Shown: piece by piece, positions 7,798 to 19,278 of the stretch
How the letters are laid out: each line of letters starts with the position of its first letter
How positions within the stretch are numbered: position 1 is the first letter of the stretch
Source of the DNA: Hyphomicrobiales bacterium
GTDB taxonomy: Bacteria > Pseudomonadota > Alphaproteobacteria > Rhizobiales > Rhizobiaceae
Direction of reading: 5' to 3'
DNA: 64,000 bases
Assembly (NCBI GenBank): GCA_900471605.1
Contig: UCEY01000001.1
Location: forward strand, 62,001 to 126,000
Translations under genes and position numbers: made by a program
Notes under the pieces: model-generated
Seen by the model: the letters and a program-made list of their open reading frames with translations, nothing else
Told to the model about the DNA's origin: nothing
Databases searched by the model: none

Positions 7798-8445
7798 ATG
7801 CAGCTGTTTCTGGCACCTGAATCTCTGCCCTTCGCCATCGCAGCCGTGATGCTGGCCGTCCTGACAGGACTGGAAATTGTCTGCCTTCTGGTTGGATTTT
7901 CGCTCGGCGAAATTATCGACAAGGCCTGGCCGGGCGATCACGGCGGTGTTTCGGGGCTGATGTCCTGGCTGAATATCGGCGGCGTTCCCGTTCTCATCCT
8001 GCTGATGCTGTTTCTCGGACTGTTCGCGATCAACGGCTTCGTCCTGCAATCGATCGCGCAGTTTGTCTGGTCGCCCCTGCCGGCACCCCTCGCCGCCGTC
8101 CCCGCTTTCGTCCTGGCGCTTCCCGAAGTGCGTTTTTTCAGCCGCCTCGTTGCGCGCATCGTTCCGCGCGACGAAACCTACGCGGTCGACCTGTCCGATT
8201 TCATCGGAAGAAGTGGTGAAGTCACGGTCGGGCCGCTCGACCAGGGCCTGCCGGGGCGCGTGCGCCTGAAGGACAGCCACGGAAACTGGCACGTGCTGCG
8301 GGCGCGTGCCGCCCGGAACGAGGCAGCGATCGCCATCGGCGCCCAGGTTCTCATCGTCGACCGCGCATCGAACATCTTCATTGCCATTCCCGCGCCGTCG
8401 GACACGCTGACGCCGCCAAACCCAAATTCCACGGAGCATCCATGA
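7798..8445 (+). CDS. yqiJ: YqiJ/NfeD-like OB-fold membrane protein
   Basis: The protein has 215 residues. An N-terminal helix pair (about 10-40), a second hydrophobic block (about 60-110) and a C-terminal soluble domain (about 125-200) rich in beta strands are seen. This is the pattern of YqiJ/NfeD-like proteins, which carry an OB fold and are made together with flotillins. It starts four bases after the PspA fusion gene and its stop overlaps the flotillin start (ATGA). It probably sits in the inner membrane as partner of the flotillin scaffold. Confidence 0.8.
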   Translation: MQLFLAPESLPFAIAAVMLAVLTGLEIVCLLVGFSLGEIIDKAWPGDHGGVSGLMSWLNIGGVPVLILLMLFLGLFAINGFVLQSIAQFVWSPLPAPLAAVPAFVLALPEVRFFSRLVARIVPRDETYAVDLSDFIGRSGEVTVGPLDQGLPGRVRLKDSHGNWHVLRARAARNEAAIAIGAQVLIVDRASNIFIAIPAPSDTLTPPNPNSTEHP

Positions 8446-10103
8446 TATACGATCTGCTGTTGCCGGCCGGCATTGGCATCATCCTCATTCTCGGCATCGG
8501 TTTCGTCCTCGCCTCGCTCTACACGCGGTCCAGCCGCGACGAGGCCTATGTGCGCACCGGCCTGGGCGGCCAGAAGGTGGTGCTCGACGGCGGTTCGGTC
8601 GTGCTGCCGATCTTCCACTCCATCGCCCGCGTCAATCTGAAGACGCTGAGGCTGGAGGTCCGGCGCGGCGAGGGGGACGCCCTGATCACCAAGGACCGCA
8701 TGCGCGTCGATATCGGCGCGGAGTTCTATGTGCGCGTGAAGCCCGATGCATCCTCGATCGCACTGGCCGCCCAGACGCTCGGCGACCGCACCAACGACGC
8801 CGAACAGCTTCGCGTGCTGATCGAGGCCAAATTCGTCGACGGTCTGCGCTCGGTCGCCGCCACCATGACGCTGGATGCCCTGCAGGAACAGCGCATGGAC
8901 TTCGTCAAGGCGGTGCAGGAAGCCGTCGGCGCCGATCTGCAATCCAACGGCCTGGAACTGGAATCGGTGTCGCTGACCCGCCTCGACCAGACCGACATCA
9001 AGCATTTCAATGCCAACAACTTCTTCGACGCCCATGGTCTGGCGGCACTGACCCGCATCACCGAAGGCCGCAAGAAGGAGCGCAACGAGATTGTCCGCGA
9101 TACGGAAGTGGCGATCGCCCAGAAGGACCTGGAGGCACGCCAGCAGTCGCTGACCATCGAGCGTACCAAGCGCGAGGCGGAACTGAACCAGGAACGCGAC
9201 GTCGCCAACAAGTCTGCCGCCACACGCGCGGAAACCGCCCAGCAGGAACAGGCGGCCAAGCGCGCCGAGGAGGAAGCACGCATCGCCGCCGAGCAGGCGA
9301 TCGCCGAGCGCGAGGCGCTGGCCAAGCAGGCCCGCGAAACCGCCAACATCGACGCCACCCGGGCCGTCCAGCAGCGCGACACGGAGGCGCGCCGCGATCT
9401 GCAGATCGTCGCCCAGGAAAGCGCCATCGCGGTTTCCAACAAGAGCCGCGAAGAGTCGGAAGCCAAGGCAAGCGCGGAAAATGCGCGTGCGCTGGCGATC
9501 GCCGCCGAGGAAAAGGTGGCAACCGCCAAGGCCGTCGAAATCGCCGAGCGCGAACGCCAGATCGCCGTCATCGATGCCCGCAAGCGGGCCGAGACGGAAG
9601 CTACGGCCGTGACCGTCGGCGCGGAAGCCGAAAAACAGGCAGCCGTCGATCAGGCGGATGCGATCAAGACGCTGGCCATCGCCGAGGCGGACGCCGCCAT
9701 CATCAAGGCCAAGGGTGTTCTGGAAACCGGCAAGGCGGCCGCTGAAAGCGAAACCCTGCTCAACGAGGCCCGCAACCGGCTGAGCCCGGCGATCATCGAA
9801 TTCGAGATCCTGCGCGAACGCATTCGCATCATTCCGCAGGCACTTGCCGAAGCGGTCAAGCCGATCGAGAAGATTTCCGATATCCGGATCTTCGATACGG
9901 GCGGCATGCTCGGCCACGGCGCCGGCGGCGCAAGCGGTATCGGCATGGGCGAAGGCCTCGCCGGCCAGCTTCTCGCCTATCAGGCGAACAAGCCTATCCT
10001 TGACAAACTGCTCAAGGAAGCAGGCTTCGAAGGCGACAACGCCATATCGTCGCTGCTTGCCAATCTGCAGGCCGAGGGCCCGGTTGAGAAGCCGAAGGAG
10101 TAG
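8442..10103 (+). CDS. yqiK: Flotillin family protein YqiK
   Basis: The protein has 553 residues: one N-terminal membrane helix (about 3-25), an SPFH/band-7 domain (about 30-210), and a long Ala/Glu/Lys/Arg-rich coiled coil (about 210-470), then a Gly-rich segment (GGMLGHGAGGASGIGMG) and a C-terminal tail. This is the flotillin/YqiK arrangement. Flotillins form oligomeric cages in membrane microdomains. It is coupled to yqiJ by a 4-base overlap and is followed by a strong hairpin at 10114-10143. In E. coli and Bacillus the neighbouring partner is an NfeD/YqiJ protein. Here a PspA-bearing fusion is added upstream. Confidence 0.92.
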   Translation: MIYDLLLPAGIGIILILGIGFVLASLYTRSSRDEAYVRTGLGGQKVVLDGGSVVLPIFHSIARVNLKTLRLEVRRGEGDALITKDRMRVDIGAEFYVRVKPDASSIALAAQTLGDRTNDAEQLRVLIEAKFVDGLRSVAATMTLDALQEQRMDFVKAVQEAVGADLQSNGLELESVSLTRLDQTDIKHFNANNFFDAHGLAALTRITEGRKKERNEIVRDTEVAIAQKDLEARQQSLTIERTKREAELNQERDVANKSAATRAETAQQEQAAKRAEEEARIAAEQAIAEREALAKQARETANIDATRAVQQRDTEARRDLQIVAQESAIAVSNKSREESEAKASAENARALAIAAEEKVATAKAVEIAERERQIAVIDARKRAETEATAVTVGAEAEKQAAVDQADAIKTLAIAEADAAIIKAKGVLETGKAAAESETLLNEARNRLSPAIIEFEILRERIRIIPQALAEAVKPIEKISDIRIFDTGGMLGHGAGGASGIGMGEGLAGQLLAYQANKPILDKLLKEAGFEGDNAISSLLANLQAEGPVEKPKE

Positions 10104-10113
10104 TTGGTGGGGC

Positions 10114-10147
10114 ACCGATCACCGCACTCCAGCGGTGATCGGTTTAA
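10114..10147 (+). terminator. Terminator after yqiK
   Basis: A perfect 12-base stem (ACCGATCACCGC / GCGGTGATCGGT) with loop ACTCCA lies 10 bases after the flotillin stop and is followed by TTTAAT, a short T tract. Confidence 0.75.
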
Positions 10148-10460
10148 TCCAGGTAATCTGGCTGCCACTCCCCCGCAATGAGACAATTGCCTCGGCAAGA
10201 GATCCGGGAGCCCTGCAAAGCGCTAAAAATCACTTCCAGGCGCCAGACTTTAATCTGCTTCATACGCAGGCGCGAATCGGACTGATCGTAATCCTGAATT
10301 CTGCTTCCGATTCGCTCGCCGCTACCGAACAAGGCGGGTATGTTCAGCGACATTCGGACCGGATATCCAGACTGCCTCCATGGCCCCGACCAATCTATCG
10401 CCTGATCGACAGGAACATCTGCCAATACCAATAGCGGAAGATATCGGAAAACTGGAGATA
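10148..10460. other. Intergenic region, no gene recognised
   Basis: Between the yqiK terminator and the tRNA-Ser gene I see no convincing coding frame, repeat or structured RNA. The downstream flank of a minus-strand tRNA is here, so it may hold its 3' processing and termination signals. Confidence 0.4.
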
Positions 10461-10550
10461 TGGCGGAGAGGGTGGGATTCGAACCCACGATACGGTTGCC
10501 CGTATGCCGCATTTCGAGTGCGGTGCTTTCGACCACTCAGCCACCTCTCC
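10461..10550 (-). tRNA. tRNA-Ser (anticodon CGA)
   Basis: Read on the minus strand, the 90-base gene begins GGAGAGGTGGCTGAG and ends CCTCTCCGCCA. The acceptor stem GGAGAGG pairs with CCTCTCC, the anticodon stem-loop is GCACTCGAAATGC with anticodon CGA, a long variable arm (GGCATACGGGCAACCGTATC region) marks a class II tRNA, and the T loop reads GGTTCGAATCC. CCA is encoded. This is tRNA-Ser for UCG codons. Confidence 0.95.
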
Positions 10551-10648
10551 GCTTAAAGATGTGTCGCGTTGGTCAGCGCGGGCGTTCTCATAGCGGGCAA
10601 AGATGAGGCTGGCAAGGGGCGAATAGCAAGTCTTTATATCCTTTCGCC

Positions 10649-10677
10649 TTGACAGTTTTTTGTCGCTCGCGTATGTC
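10649..10677 (+). promoter_or_regulatory. Promoter of rplU-rpmA
   Basis: TTGACA at 10649-10654 and TATGTC at 10672-10677 with a 17-base spacer. This predicts a start near 10684 and a leader of about 180 bases before rplU. The region 10551-10867 contains no gene. Long leaders are common for ribosomal protein operons but I see no clear regulatory fold in this one. Confidence 0.65.
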
Positions 10678-10867
10678 CGCACGCGATCAGGCGTGGAAAA
10701 GTGTCCATGCCTCTTTGTTTGTGCGGAAGTTGTTGGAACGACCGCATGAATTCACCGGCAGACAAGTTCAAAAGATCGTCTCTTTCGAAAATCCTGCTAG
10801 AGCCCGACTGATAAAAAGACGGCCGCCTTTCGAGGCAGAGCCGGAAACGGACATGAAAGGATAAAAA

Positions 10868-11179
10868 ATGTTCGCAGTCATCAAGACCGGCGGTAAACAG
10901 TACCGCGTGGCAGCCAACGACGTGCTCACCATCGAAAAGCTGGAAGCCGAAGCTGGTTCAGTCGTAGAATTCAACGAAATCCTGGTCGTCGGCGTTGGTG
11001 CCGATGCCAAGTTCGGCGCGCCCTTCGTTCAGGGTGCGACGGTCAAGGCCGAAGTGGTCGAGCATAACCGCGGCAAGAAGGTCATCTCCTTCAAGAAGCG
11101 TCGCCGTCAGAATTCCAAGCGGATTCGCGGCCATCGCCAGCATCACACGGTTGTCCGCATCACGGACATCTTGGCTTAA
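10868..11179 (+). CDS. rplU: 50S ribosomal protein L21
   Basis: The protein has 103 residues and starts [20 protein letters not shown], the standard L21 opening. The conserved [16 protein letters not shown] basic stretch and GHRQHHT follow near the C-terminus. It binds 23S rRNA in the large subunit. AAAGGATAAAAA before the ATG supplies the ribosome binding site. rpmA follows after 32 bases, the usual bacterial pair. Confidence 0.98.
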   Translation: MFAVIKTGGKQYRVAANDVLTIEKLEAEAGSVVEFNEILVVGVGADAKFGAPFVQGATVKAEVVEHNRGKKVISFKKRRRQNSKRIRGHRQHHTVVRITDILA

Positions 11180-11211
11180 CAACGGGTTTCGAAGGGTAAA
11201 GGAGAACTCCA

Positions 11212-11481
11212 ATGGCACATAAAAAAGCTGGCGGTTCCTCGCGCAACGGTCGCGATTCTCAGTCCAAGCGCCTTGGCGTGAAGAAGTTCGGCGGCGAAGC
11301 CGTCGTTGCGGGCAACATTATCGTGCGCCAGCGCGGCACGCAGTGGCATCCGGGCGCCAATGTCGGCCTCGGCAAGGACCACACCATTTTTGCGCTGACC
11401 GAAGGCAATGTGAACTACCGAACCAAGGCCAATGGTCGAGTGTTCGTGTCCGTAATGCCGAAAGCCGAAGCAGCAGAATAA
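11212..11481 (+). CDS. rpmA: 50S ribosomal protein L27
   Basis: The protein has 89 residues beginning [20 protein letters not shown], the conserved L27 N-terminus that reaches the peptidyl transferase centre. No N-terminal extension needing cleavage (as in Firmicutes) is present. A GGAGAACTCC stretch precedes the ATG. It is the last gene of the operon, followed by a strong terminator. Confidence 0.98.
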   Translation: MAHKKAGGSSRNGRDSQSKRLGVKKFGGEAVVAGNIIVRQRGTQWHPGANVGLGKDHTIFALTEGNVNYRTKANGRVFVSVMPKAEAAE

Positions 11482-11550
11482 AGCCGGCAAGCGTTTCAAG
11501 CAGCCGGTGTCACATCGACCCGGCTGAACGCCCAAAGGTTCAGTCAGAAA

Positions 11551-11587
11551 AAAGGGAAGATGGGACACCACCATCTTCCCTTTTTCT
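11551..11587 (+). terminator. Terminator after rpmA
   Basis: AAAGGGAAGATGG pairs with CCATCTTCCCTTT around a 7-base loop (GACACCA) and is followed by TTC within a T-rich stretch. It is a 13-base perfect stem and a classic intrinsic terminator. Confidence 0.9.
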
Positions 11588-11611
11588 TTACCCCCAACAG
11601 GAGGACTGAAC

Positions 11612-12259
11612 ATGCAAGGCGAACTACTGAGGGCGAGCCAATCCCGGCCGCCAGAGGAACGGTCCCAGGACCGGCCAAGACCCGACCGGTCGAGAAGCGA
11701 TTGCCCCGTCTTACTGTCGCAGAGACTTGTCCTGCGCATGCCCCACGAAGAAGACATCGACGCACTTGCCCATCTCGCCAACAATGCGAATATCGCGACC
11801 ATGGTGTCGCGTATGCCGCATCCCTATACGGCTAAGGACGCAGCCGACTTTGTGCGACGCACGAAGGCCGGCGAGATTGGCAAATGCGTCTACGCCATCA
11901 CGCGAGGTGACAACGGCGCCTTTCTCGGTTGCTGCGCGCTCGAACCGCAACAGGACGGAAGAACGCTCGAACTCGGCTATTGGCTGGGCGAACCCTATTG
12001 GAACAGGGGTTACGCCACGGAAGCCGCCCATGCCCTGATCGACATGGCCTTCCGCACCCGCAACAACATCGACCATATCGATGCCCGTTGCCGGGTCACG
12101 AACATCGCTTCGCGGCGGGTGATCCAGAAGTGCGGCTTCCAATTCCAGGGCACCGGCATGATCGATTGCCTGGCGCTTGGCGGCATGGTGGCGGTCGAAT
12201 GGTTCCGGCTCGACCGCAAGACCTGGATGTCCTTGAGAAGCTGGGGAGAACTGCGATGA
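11612..12259 (+). CDS. GNAT family N-acetyltransferase (RimJ/RimL-like)
   Basis: The protein has 215 residues. After an Arg/Ser/Pro-rich N-terminal stretch of about 32 residues, the RimJ/RimL-type fold begins with LLSQRLVLRMPHEEDIDAL. The acetyl-CoA-binding region is GYWLGEPYWNRGYATEAA, and the C-terminal NIASRRVIQKCGF segment is typical. Such enzymes acetylate protein N-termini or small amines, and the substrate here is unknown. The stop overlaps the next GNAT gene (ATGA). It is the first gene after the rpmA terminator, so it probably has its own promoter. Confidence 0.85.
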   Translation: MQGELLRASQSRPPEERSQDRPRPDRSRSDCPVLLSQRLVLRMPHEEDIDALAHLANNANIATMVSRMPHPYTAKDAADFVRRTKAGEIGKCVYAITRGDNGAFLGCCALEPQQDGRTLELGYWLGEPYWNRGYATEAAHALIDMAFRTRNNIDHIDARCRVTNIASRRVIQKCGFQFQGTGMIDCLALGGMVAVEWFRLDRKTWMSLRSWGELR

Positions 12260-12843
12260 ACGCCGCCGTTCTCCAGAAGACCGACACGACCGCGACGATG
12301 CCCGGCCCCTGCCCGGTCATCACCACGGAAAGGCTGGTGCTTCGCCCGCACAGGATCACCGACGCGACGGCGATTGCCGAATCGCTCGGCGATTTCAAGG
12401 TCAGCCGCATGTTGTCGCGGGTGCCGCAGCCCTATGATCGCCAGGACGCGCTGGACTGGCTGGTTCCACATGCGTCCGGCATCCTGCCGGACTGGACGCT
12501 GGCGATCACCACCGGCGACGACACCCATATCGGCGCCGTCTGCCTGGAGCCGAGACGCGGCCAATGGCGCCTTGGCTACTGGCTGAACCGGCTCTACTGG
12601 GACCGGGGTTATATGACGGAAGCGGTGGCCGGCACGCTGGAACGGTTCTTCCGGCGGATGCCGGAAGCGCAGGTGTTTTCCGGCGCCTTTGCGGACAATC
12701 TGGCCTCGCTGAACGTTCAGAAGAAGCTGGGCTTCACCATCGTCGATGCGAACCAGCTGTTCAGCATCTCCCGCAACCGCATGGTGCCGCATATCGAGAC
12801 CATGCTCTTGCCGGAGGACTTCCGACGGCCCGCGCGACCGTGA
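12256..12843 (+). CDS. Second GNAT family N-acetyltransferase
   Basis: The protein has 195 residues from the ATG at 12256, which overlaps the stop of the preceding gene by 4 bases. It repeats the same plan as its neighbour: TERLVLRPHRITDATAIAE, then LGYWLNRLYWDRGYMTEA for acetyl-CoA binding, and NLASLNVQKKLGF. The two genes look like a tandem duplication that has diverged. The frame remains open upstream inside the first gene but that part has no GNAT character, so the coupled ATG is preferred. Substrate unknown. Confidence 0.85.
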   Translation: MNAAVLQKTDTTATMPGPCPVITTERLVLRPHRITDATAIAESLGDFKVSRMLSRVPQPYDRQDALDWLVPHASGILPDWTLAITTGDDTHIGAVCLEPRRGQWRLGYWLNRLYWDRGYMTEAVAGTLERFFRRMPEAQVFSGAFADNLASLNVQKKLGFTIVDANQLFSISRNRMVPHIETMLLPEDFRRPARP

Positions 12844-12861
12844 CGCCCAGATAACAAATAT

Positions 12862-12883
12862 CCGGCGGAGGAAACTCCGCCGG
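12862..12883. terminator. Hairpin between convergent genes
   Basis: CCGGCGGAG and CTCCGCCGG form a perfect 9-base stem around a GAAA tetraloop. On the minus strand it is followed by ATATTTGTT, so it can end transcription of the nuclease gene. On the plus strand it ends the GNAT pair. Confidence 0.65.
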
Positions 12884-12887
12884 CTCC

Positions 12888-13751
12888 TTACTCGACCTCG
12901 ACCCAGAGCGGAAAATGGTCGGAACCAGGCGCCTCGTAGTCGATCCAGGCGTTTTTCAATCGCGGCACCAGTCCGGCATTCACGAAGCAATGATCGAGAT
13001 GCATCTTCATCGGCCCGTCGCCCGGCGGCTTCGCCCAGGTATAACTCTCCGGCGTCAGCGATCCGAGGCGATCCAGCACGTCGACAGGTTCGTTGGCGCG
13101 CAGGGTACGACCGTAGTAACGGTCCCGCTGGCCTGCCATGGCGATATACTCGGTCGATTCCGGCTCCATATTGAAGTCGCCCATCAGCAAAAAGTCTTCC
13201 GGCAGCGGCAGCTCGGGAAATCCCTCTTCGGCGGCACCGGTCAGCGAACCGCCCTCGGAGGCGAAATTCACCACCCGTTCCTTCAGGAAGCGGATCTGGC
13301 GGAGCCGTTCGTCGGGAGAGACATGATCGAGGTGGACGGAATAGACCCTCAGCGGCCCGCCGGGCGCAACGATGACCGCTTCCAGCGCTCCGCGCTGCAG
13401 GTTGAGCATCTCGACGGTGCGGCTGCGCGGCAGGAGGAGATGTCGGGTGGCAAGGATCGGCCAGCGCGACAGGATCATGTTGCCGAACTGAAAGCGACGC
13501 TCGGCACTGCGGCCATTCTCGACGGAGACGTCGAGCAGCAGGTCGCAGGGCGCCCCATAAACATGGAAATGTTCCGGAAAGATATCCGAGAAACGGGCAA
13601 CGAGATCCACATGGCCGTTCCTGGGAAAACCGCGCGTCACCTCCTGAAGCGCGATCACATCCGCACCCTCGATGCTGGCGGCGATGCGTTCGGGATCGAA
13701 GACGCCGTCCATGCCGATCCCGTATTGAATGTTATAGCTGACGAACTTCAT
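12888..13751 (-). CDS. Endonuclease/exonuclease/phosphatase family protein
   Basis: The protein has 287 residues from the ATG at 13751 (MKFVSYNIQYG), which is preceded by GGAGG. A longer in-frame reading exists but its extra residues are unlike the family. EEP-fold hallmarks are present: SYNIQYG, the metal-binding Glu in VIALQEV, YSVHLDH, LMGDFNMEP, and the final SDHFPLWVEVE. Members hydrolyse phosphodiester or phosphomonoester bonds in DNA, RNA or lipids. No signal peptide is visible, so it is probably cytoplasmic. The actual substrate cannot be told. Confidence 0.88.
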   Translation of the reverse strand: MKFVSYNIQYGIGMDGVFDPERIAASIEGADVIALQEVTRGFPRNGHVDLVARFSDIFPEHFHVYGAPCDLLLDVSVENGRSAERRFQFGNMILSRWPILATRHLLLPRSRTVEMLNLQRGALEAVIVAPGGPLRVYSVHLDHVSPDERLRQIRFLKERVVNFASEGGSLTGAAEEGFPELPLPEDFLLMGDFNMEPESTEYIAMAGQRDRYYGRTLRANEPVDVLDRLGSLTPESYTWAKPPGDGPMKMHLDHCFVNAGLVPRLKNAWIDYEAPGSDHFPLWVEVE

Positions 13752-13843
13752 GATATTCTTTGACCTCCGCCCCAACCGACGATATCGAAACCTCCATCGA
13801 TATGCATTGAGTGCCCAACCTAAATGACAGGCCTCCCGACTAA

Positions 13844-16093
<2,250 letters not shown>

Positions 16094-16101
<8 letters not shown>

Positions 16102-17377
16102 TATGGTTGCGAAAACGGGCGATGTCGCAGCCCTGATGGGTGAGATCGGCCGGAACGCCAAATCGGCGGGCCGCCGGCTTGCGACGGCCTCGACCGAAGC
16201 GAAGAACAAGGCGTTGAACGCCATGGCGGATGCGATCCTTGCCGCAAAGGACAAGATCCTTGCGGCCAATGCGGCGGACCTGAAAGCGGTCGAGGGCAAG
16301 GGCCTGCTGCCGTCGTTCATCGATCGGCTGACGCTCACCGAGAAGTCGATTGCCGGCATGGCGCAGGCGCTGCGTGAGATCGCCGAATTCAAGGATCCGG
16401 TCGGCGAGGTCATCGCTGCCTGGGACCGTCCCAACGGACTGAAGATAGAACGCGTCCGCACGCCGCTCGGCGTCATCGGCGTCATCTATGAAAGCCGGCC
16501 GAACGTCACCGCCGATGCCGGTGCGCTCTGCCTCAAGGCCGGCAATGCCGTGATCCTGCGCGGCGGCTCGGACTCGGCCCAATCGTCGGAGGCGATCCAC
16601 GATTGCCTCGTCGCCGGCCTGAAGGCTGCCGGGCTTCCCGAACATGCGATCCAGATCGTGCCGACCACCGACCGCGCCGCCGTCGGCGCCATGCTGTCGG
16701 GCCTGGACGGCGCTATCGACGTCATCGTGCCGCGCGGCGGCAAGAGCCTCGTCGCGCGGGTCCAGAACGAGGCGCGCGTGCCGGTTTTCGCCCATCTCGA
16801 AGGCCTCTGCCATATCTATGTGGATGCCTCGGCGGATCTGGAGATGGCGAAAAGGATCATCGTCAACGCAAAAATGCGCCGTACCGGCGTCTGTGGCGCG
16901 GCCGAGACCCTGCTGATCGACAGCGCCGGGATCGGCACGCATCTGATGCCTATCCTCGAGGCGCTGACCGAAGCTGGTTGCGAAATCCGCGCCTCGGCAG
17001 CCGTTCTCAAAGTGTTTCCTGGCTTCAAGCCTGCGACGGAAGAGGACTGGCGCACCGAATATCTCGACGCGGTGATCTCGGTCGCCATCGTCGACGGCAT
17101 TTCCGGCGCCATCCGCCATATCAACACCTATTCCTCCAACCACACGGAAGCTGTCATCGCCGAGGATCCGGAGGTCGTGGCGCGTTTCTTCAACGAGCTC
17201 GATTCGGCGATCCTGCTGCACAATGCCTCCACCCAGTTCGCCGATGGCGGCGAGTTCGGCATGGGCGGCGAGATCGGCATTTCCACCGGCAAGATGCATG
17301 CGCGCGGCCCGGTCGGCGTCGAGCAGCTGACCTCGTTCAAATACCGGGTGCACGGCACCGGCCAGATCCGGCCCTGA
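16094..17377 (+). CDS. proA: Gamma-glutamyl phosphate reductase
   Basis: The protein has 427 residues from the ATG at 16094. This start is preferred over 16085 because AAGGAGG ends directly at 16084, which gives correct spacing only to 16094. The catalytic Cys lies in [13 protein letters not shown] and the family's [20 protein letters not shown] segment is near the C-terminus. It reduces glutamyl-5-phosphate with NADPH to the semialdehyde, the second step of proline synthesis. It overlaps proB by 8 bases. Confidence 0.97.
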
Positions 17378-17383
17378 CCGCGC

Positions 17384-18016
17384 GTGACGGAAGAGACGAT
17401 CGACCGCCAATATTTAGGTATGCCGCATGCCGAGCGGGGCATGGCCGTCGGCCTGTTCGGCGGTTCGTTCAATCCGCCCCATGACGGCCATCTCCTGGTC
17501 GCCGAGATCGCGCTCAGGCGCCTCGGCCTCGACCAGCTCTGGTGGATGGTGACCCCCGGCAATCCGCTGAAAAGCCGGTCCGAACTCGCTTCGCTCGACG
17601 ACCGGCTGGCGATGAGCGAGAAGCTGATCGACGACCCGCGTATCAAGATCACCGCTTTCGAAAAGACGCTCGGCGGATCCTATACCGCCGATACGCTGGC
17701 CTTCGTGAAGGCCAAGAATCCGCTCGTGCATTTCGTCTGGGTCATGGGCGCCGACAGCCTGAAGACCTTCCACCACTGGCAGAAATGGCAGACGATCGCC
17801 TCCACGTTCCCGATCGCGGTCATCGACAGGCCGGGCGCGACATTGTCGTTCCTGTCGTCAAAAATGGCCCGGACCTTCGATTACGCCCGTGTTGACGAGG
17901 ACGATGCCGGCACGCTCTGGAAGCGGCGCGCGCCGGCCTGGACCTTCATCCATGGCCCGCGCTCGGCGCTCAGTTCCACCGCGATCCGCGCCGCGAACGG
18001 GCAGAAATCCGATTAG
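17384..18016 (+). CDS. nadD: Nicotinate-nucleotide adenylyltransferase
   Basis: The protein has 210 residues from a GTG start six bases after proA. The nucleotidyltransferase motif is GLFGGSFNPPHDGH and the C-terminal motif ISSTxIR appears as LSSTAIR. It joins nicotinate mononucleotide and ATP to deamido-NAD. A 17-residue N-terminal extension precedes the domain, so the start may be the ATG before AVGLFGG (17441). Position beside rsfS is standard in many bacteria. Confidence 0.95.
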   Translation: MTEETIDRQYLGMPHAERGMAVGLFGGSFNPPHDGHLLVAEIALRRLGLDQLWWMVTPGNPLKSRSELASLDDRLAMSEKLIDDPRIKITAFEKTLGGSYTADTLAFVKAKNPLVHFVWVMGADSLKTFHHWQKWQTIASTFPIAVIDRPGATLSFLSSKMARTFDYARVDEDDAGTLWKRRAPAWTFIHGPRSALSSTAIRAANGQKSD

Positions 18017-18164
18017 CCGCCGGCTATGATGCCGCCGCCAGTGGTCTACATCTTTCTATCACCTTTTCGGGCGCTTACTTGAAAGATTAATAATTCGGTG
18101 CCACCTATATGTTAGCGGCCGAGTCAGAATCGGATTCGCACTAGTGCTTGTTGCTGTTACCTGG

Positions 18165-18596
18165 ATGAAAGGACAAACCCTGACAACAGTACACGCCAAG
18201 GGAAGGACGACCTCCGTTCTCCCGCAGAGCCTGGAACGTGGCGCCGATGCCGCCGCCCGTGCTCTCGAACTGGTCCTCGCAAGCCTCGAGGACTCCAAAG
18301 CTGAAGATATCGTTACCATCAACATTGCTGGAAAATCAGCGCTCGGGGACTACATGGTCGTTGTCTCCGGACGATCGAACCGGCATGTCATGGCCATCAG
18401 CGATCACCTGATTTCCGACCTGAAGGACGATGGGCTGGGAACCGCCCGCGTCGAAGGGCAGGAGACCGGTGACTGGGTGCTCATTGACACCGGCGACATC
18501 ATCGTCCACGTGTTCCGGCCGGAAATCCGCGCGTTCTACAATATCGAAAAGATGTGGGCGACGCCGGATATCGAGGAAGGCACGCTGCTGCACTGA
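18165..18596 (+). CDS. rsfS: Ribosome silencing factor RsfS
   Basis: The protein has 143 residues from the ATG at 18165. A GTG at 18144 would add seven residues. The conserved core reads EDIVTINIAGKSALGDYMVVVSG, GNRH-like SNRHV, EGQETGDWVLIDTGDIIVHVF and REFYNIEKMW-like RAFYNIEKMW. RsfS binds L14 and blocks subunit joining when nutrients are short. It lies 148 bases after nadD, so it may have its own promoter. Confidence 0.95.
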   Translation: MKGQTLTTVHAKGRTTSVLPQSLERGADAAARALELVLASLEDSKAEDIVTINIAGKSALGDYMVVVSGRSNRHVMAISDHLISDLKDDGLGTARVEGQETGDWVLIDTGDIIVHVFRPEIRAFYNIEKMWATPDIEEGTLLH

Positions 18597-18704
18597 CGGG
18601 TTCGGGCACGCCCTGAACCGGTCGGACTGAGGTCGAAATCACGCGGCTGGGTGTGAACTCGCCGCAGGGTGAGGTTTTCGGCCCCAAAATCAACGGATCA
18701 GGAC

Positions 18705-19187
18705 ATGCGCATAAGCCTTTTCGCCGTGGGACGGCTGAAGACCGGACCGGAGAAGGATCTTGCGTCCCGATATCTCGACCGCTTCGCCAAGGCTGGCCCG
18801 GCGGTGGGTCTGGAATTGTCGAAACTGATCGAAATCCAGGAAAGCCGGGCGGCGAATGCCGATACCCGCAAGCGCGAAGAAGCCGGCGCGCTGGAAAAGG
18901 CGCTTCCCGAGGGCGCTGTTCTCATCCTTCTCGACGAACGGGGAAAAGCGCTCGACAGCGAGGCTTTCGCCGCAATGATCGGCCGATATCGCGACAACGG
19001 CAAACGCGACCTGATGCTGGCGATCGGCGGTGCCGACGGGCTGGATCCGGAGCTCCGCGACCGGGCCGACGCGGTGCTCAACCTCGGCTCGATGACCTGG
19101 CCGCATCAGCTTGTGCGCATCCTGATCGCCGAACAGCTCTACCGCGCCGTCACCATTCTCTCGGGTCACCCCTATCACAGAGCTTAA
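18705..19187 (+). CDS. rlmH: 23S rRNA (pseudouridine1915-N3)-methyltransferase RlmH
   Basis: The protein has 160 residues from the ATG at 18705 (MRISLFAVGRLKTGPE), the normal size of RlmH. A SPOUT fold is expected: LILLDERGKALDSEAFA, the knot region LAIGGADGLDPE, and the conserved end LVRILIAEQLYRA...HPYHRA. It methylates pseudouridine 1915 in helix 69 and follows rsfS as in most bacteria. Confidence 0.96.
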   Translation: MRISLFAVGRLKTGPEKDLASRYLDRFAKAGPAVGLELSKLIEIQESRAANADTRKREEAGALEKALPEGAVLILLDERGKALDSEAFAAMIGRYRDNGKRDLMLAIGGADGLDPELRDRADAVLNLGSMTWPHQLVRILIAEQLYRAVTILSGHPYHRA

Positions 19188-19278
19188 ACGATCGTTTACC
19201 TTCAGACACGATGTTGTTTGTGGCCTCGTCGGGCAAATCAGCTTAGGCTTTCTCGATCCGGCGAATTGCGGAGCGGGA

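Noticed and set aside
10148..10460. Small ORFs between yqiK and the tRNA gene
   Set aside because: They cross the terminator or the tRNA and have no plausible ribosome binding site.
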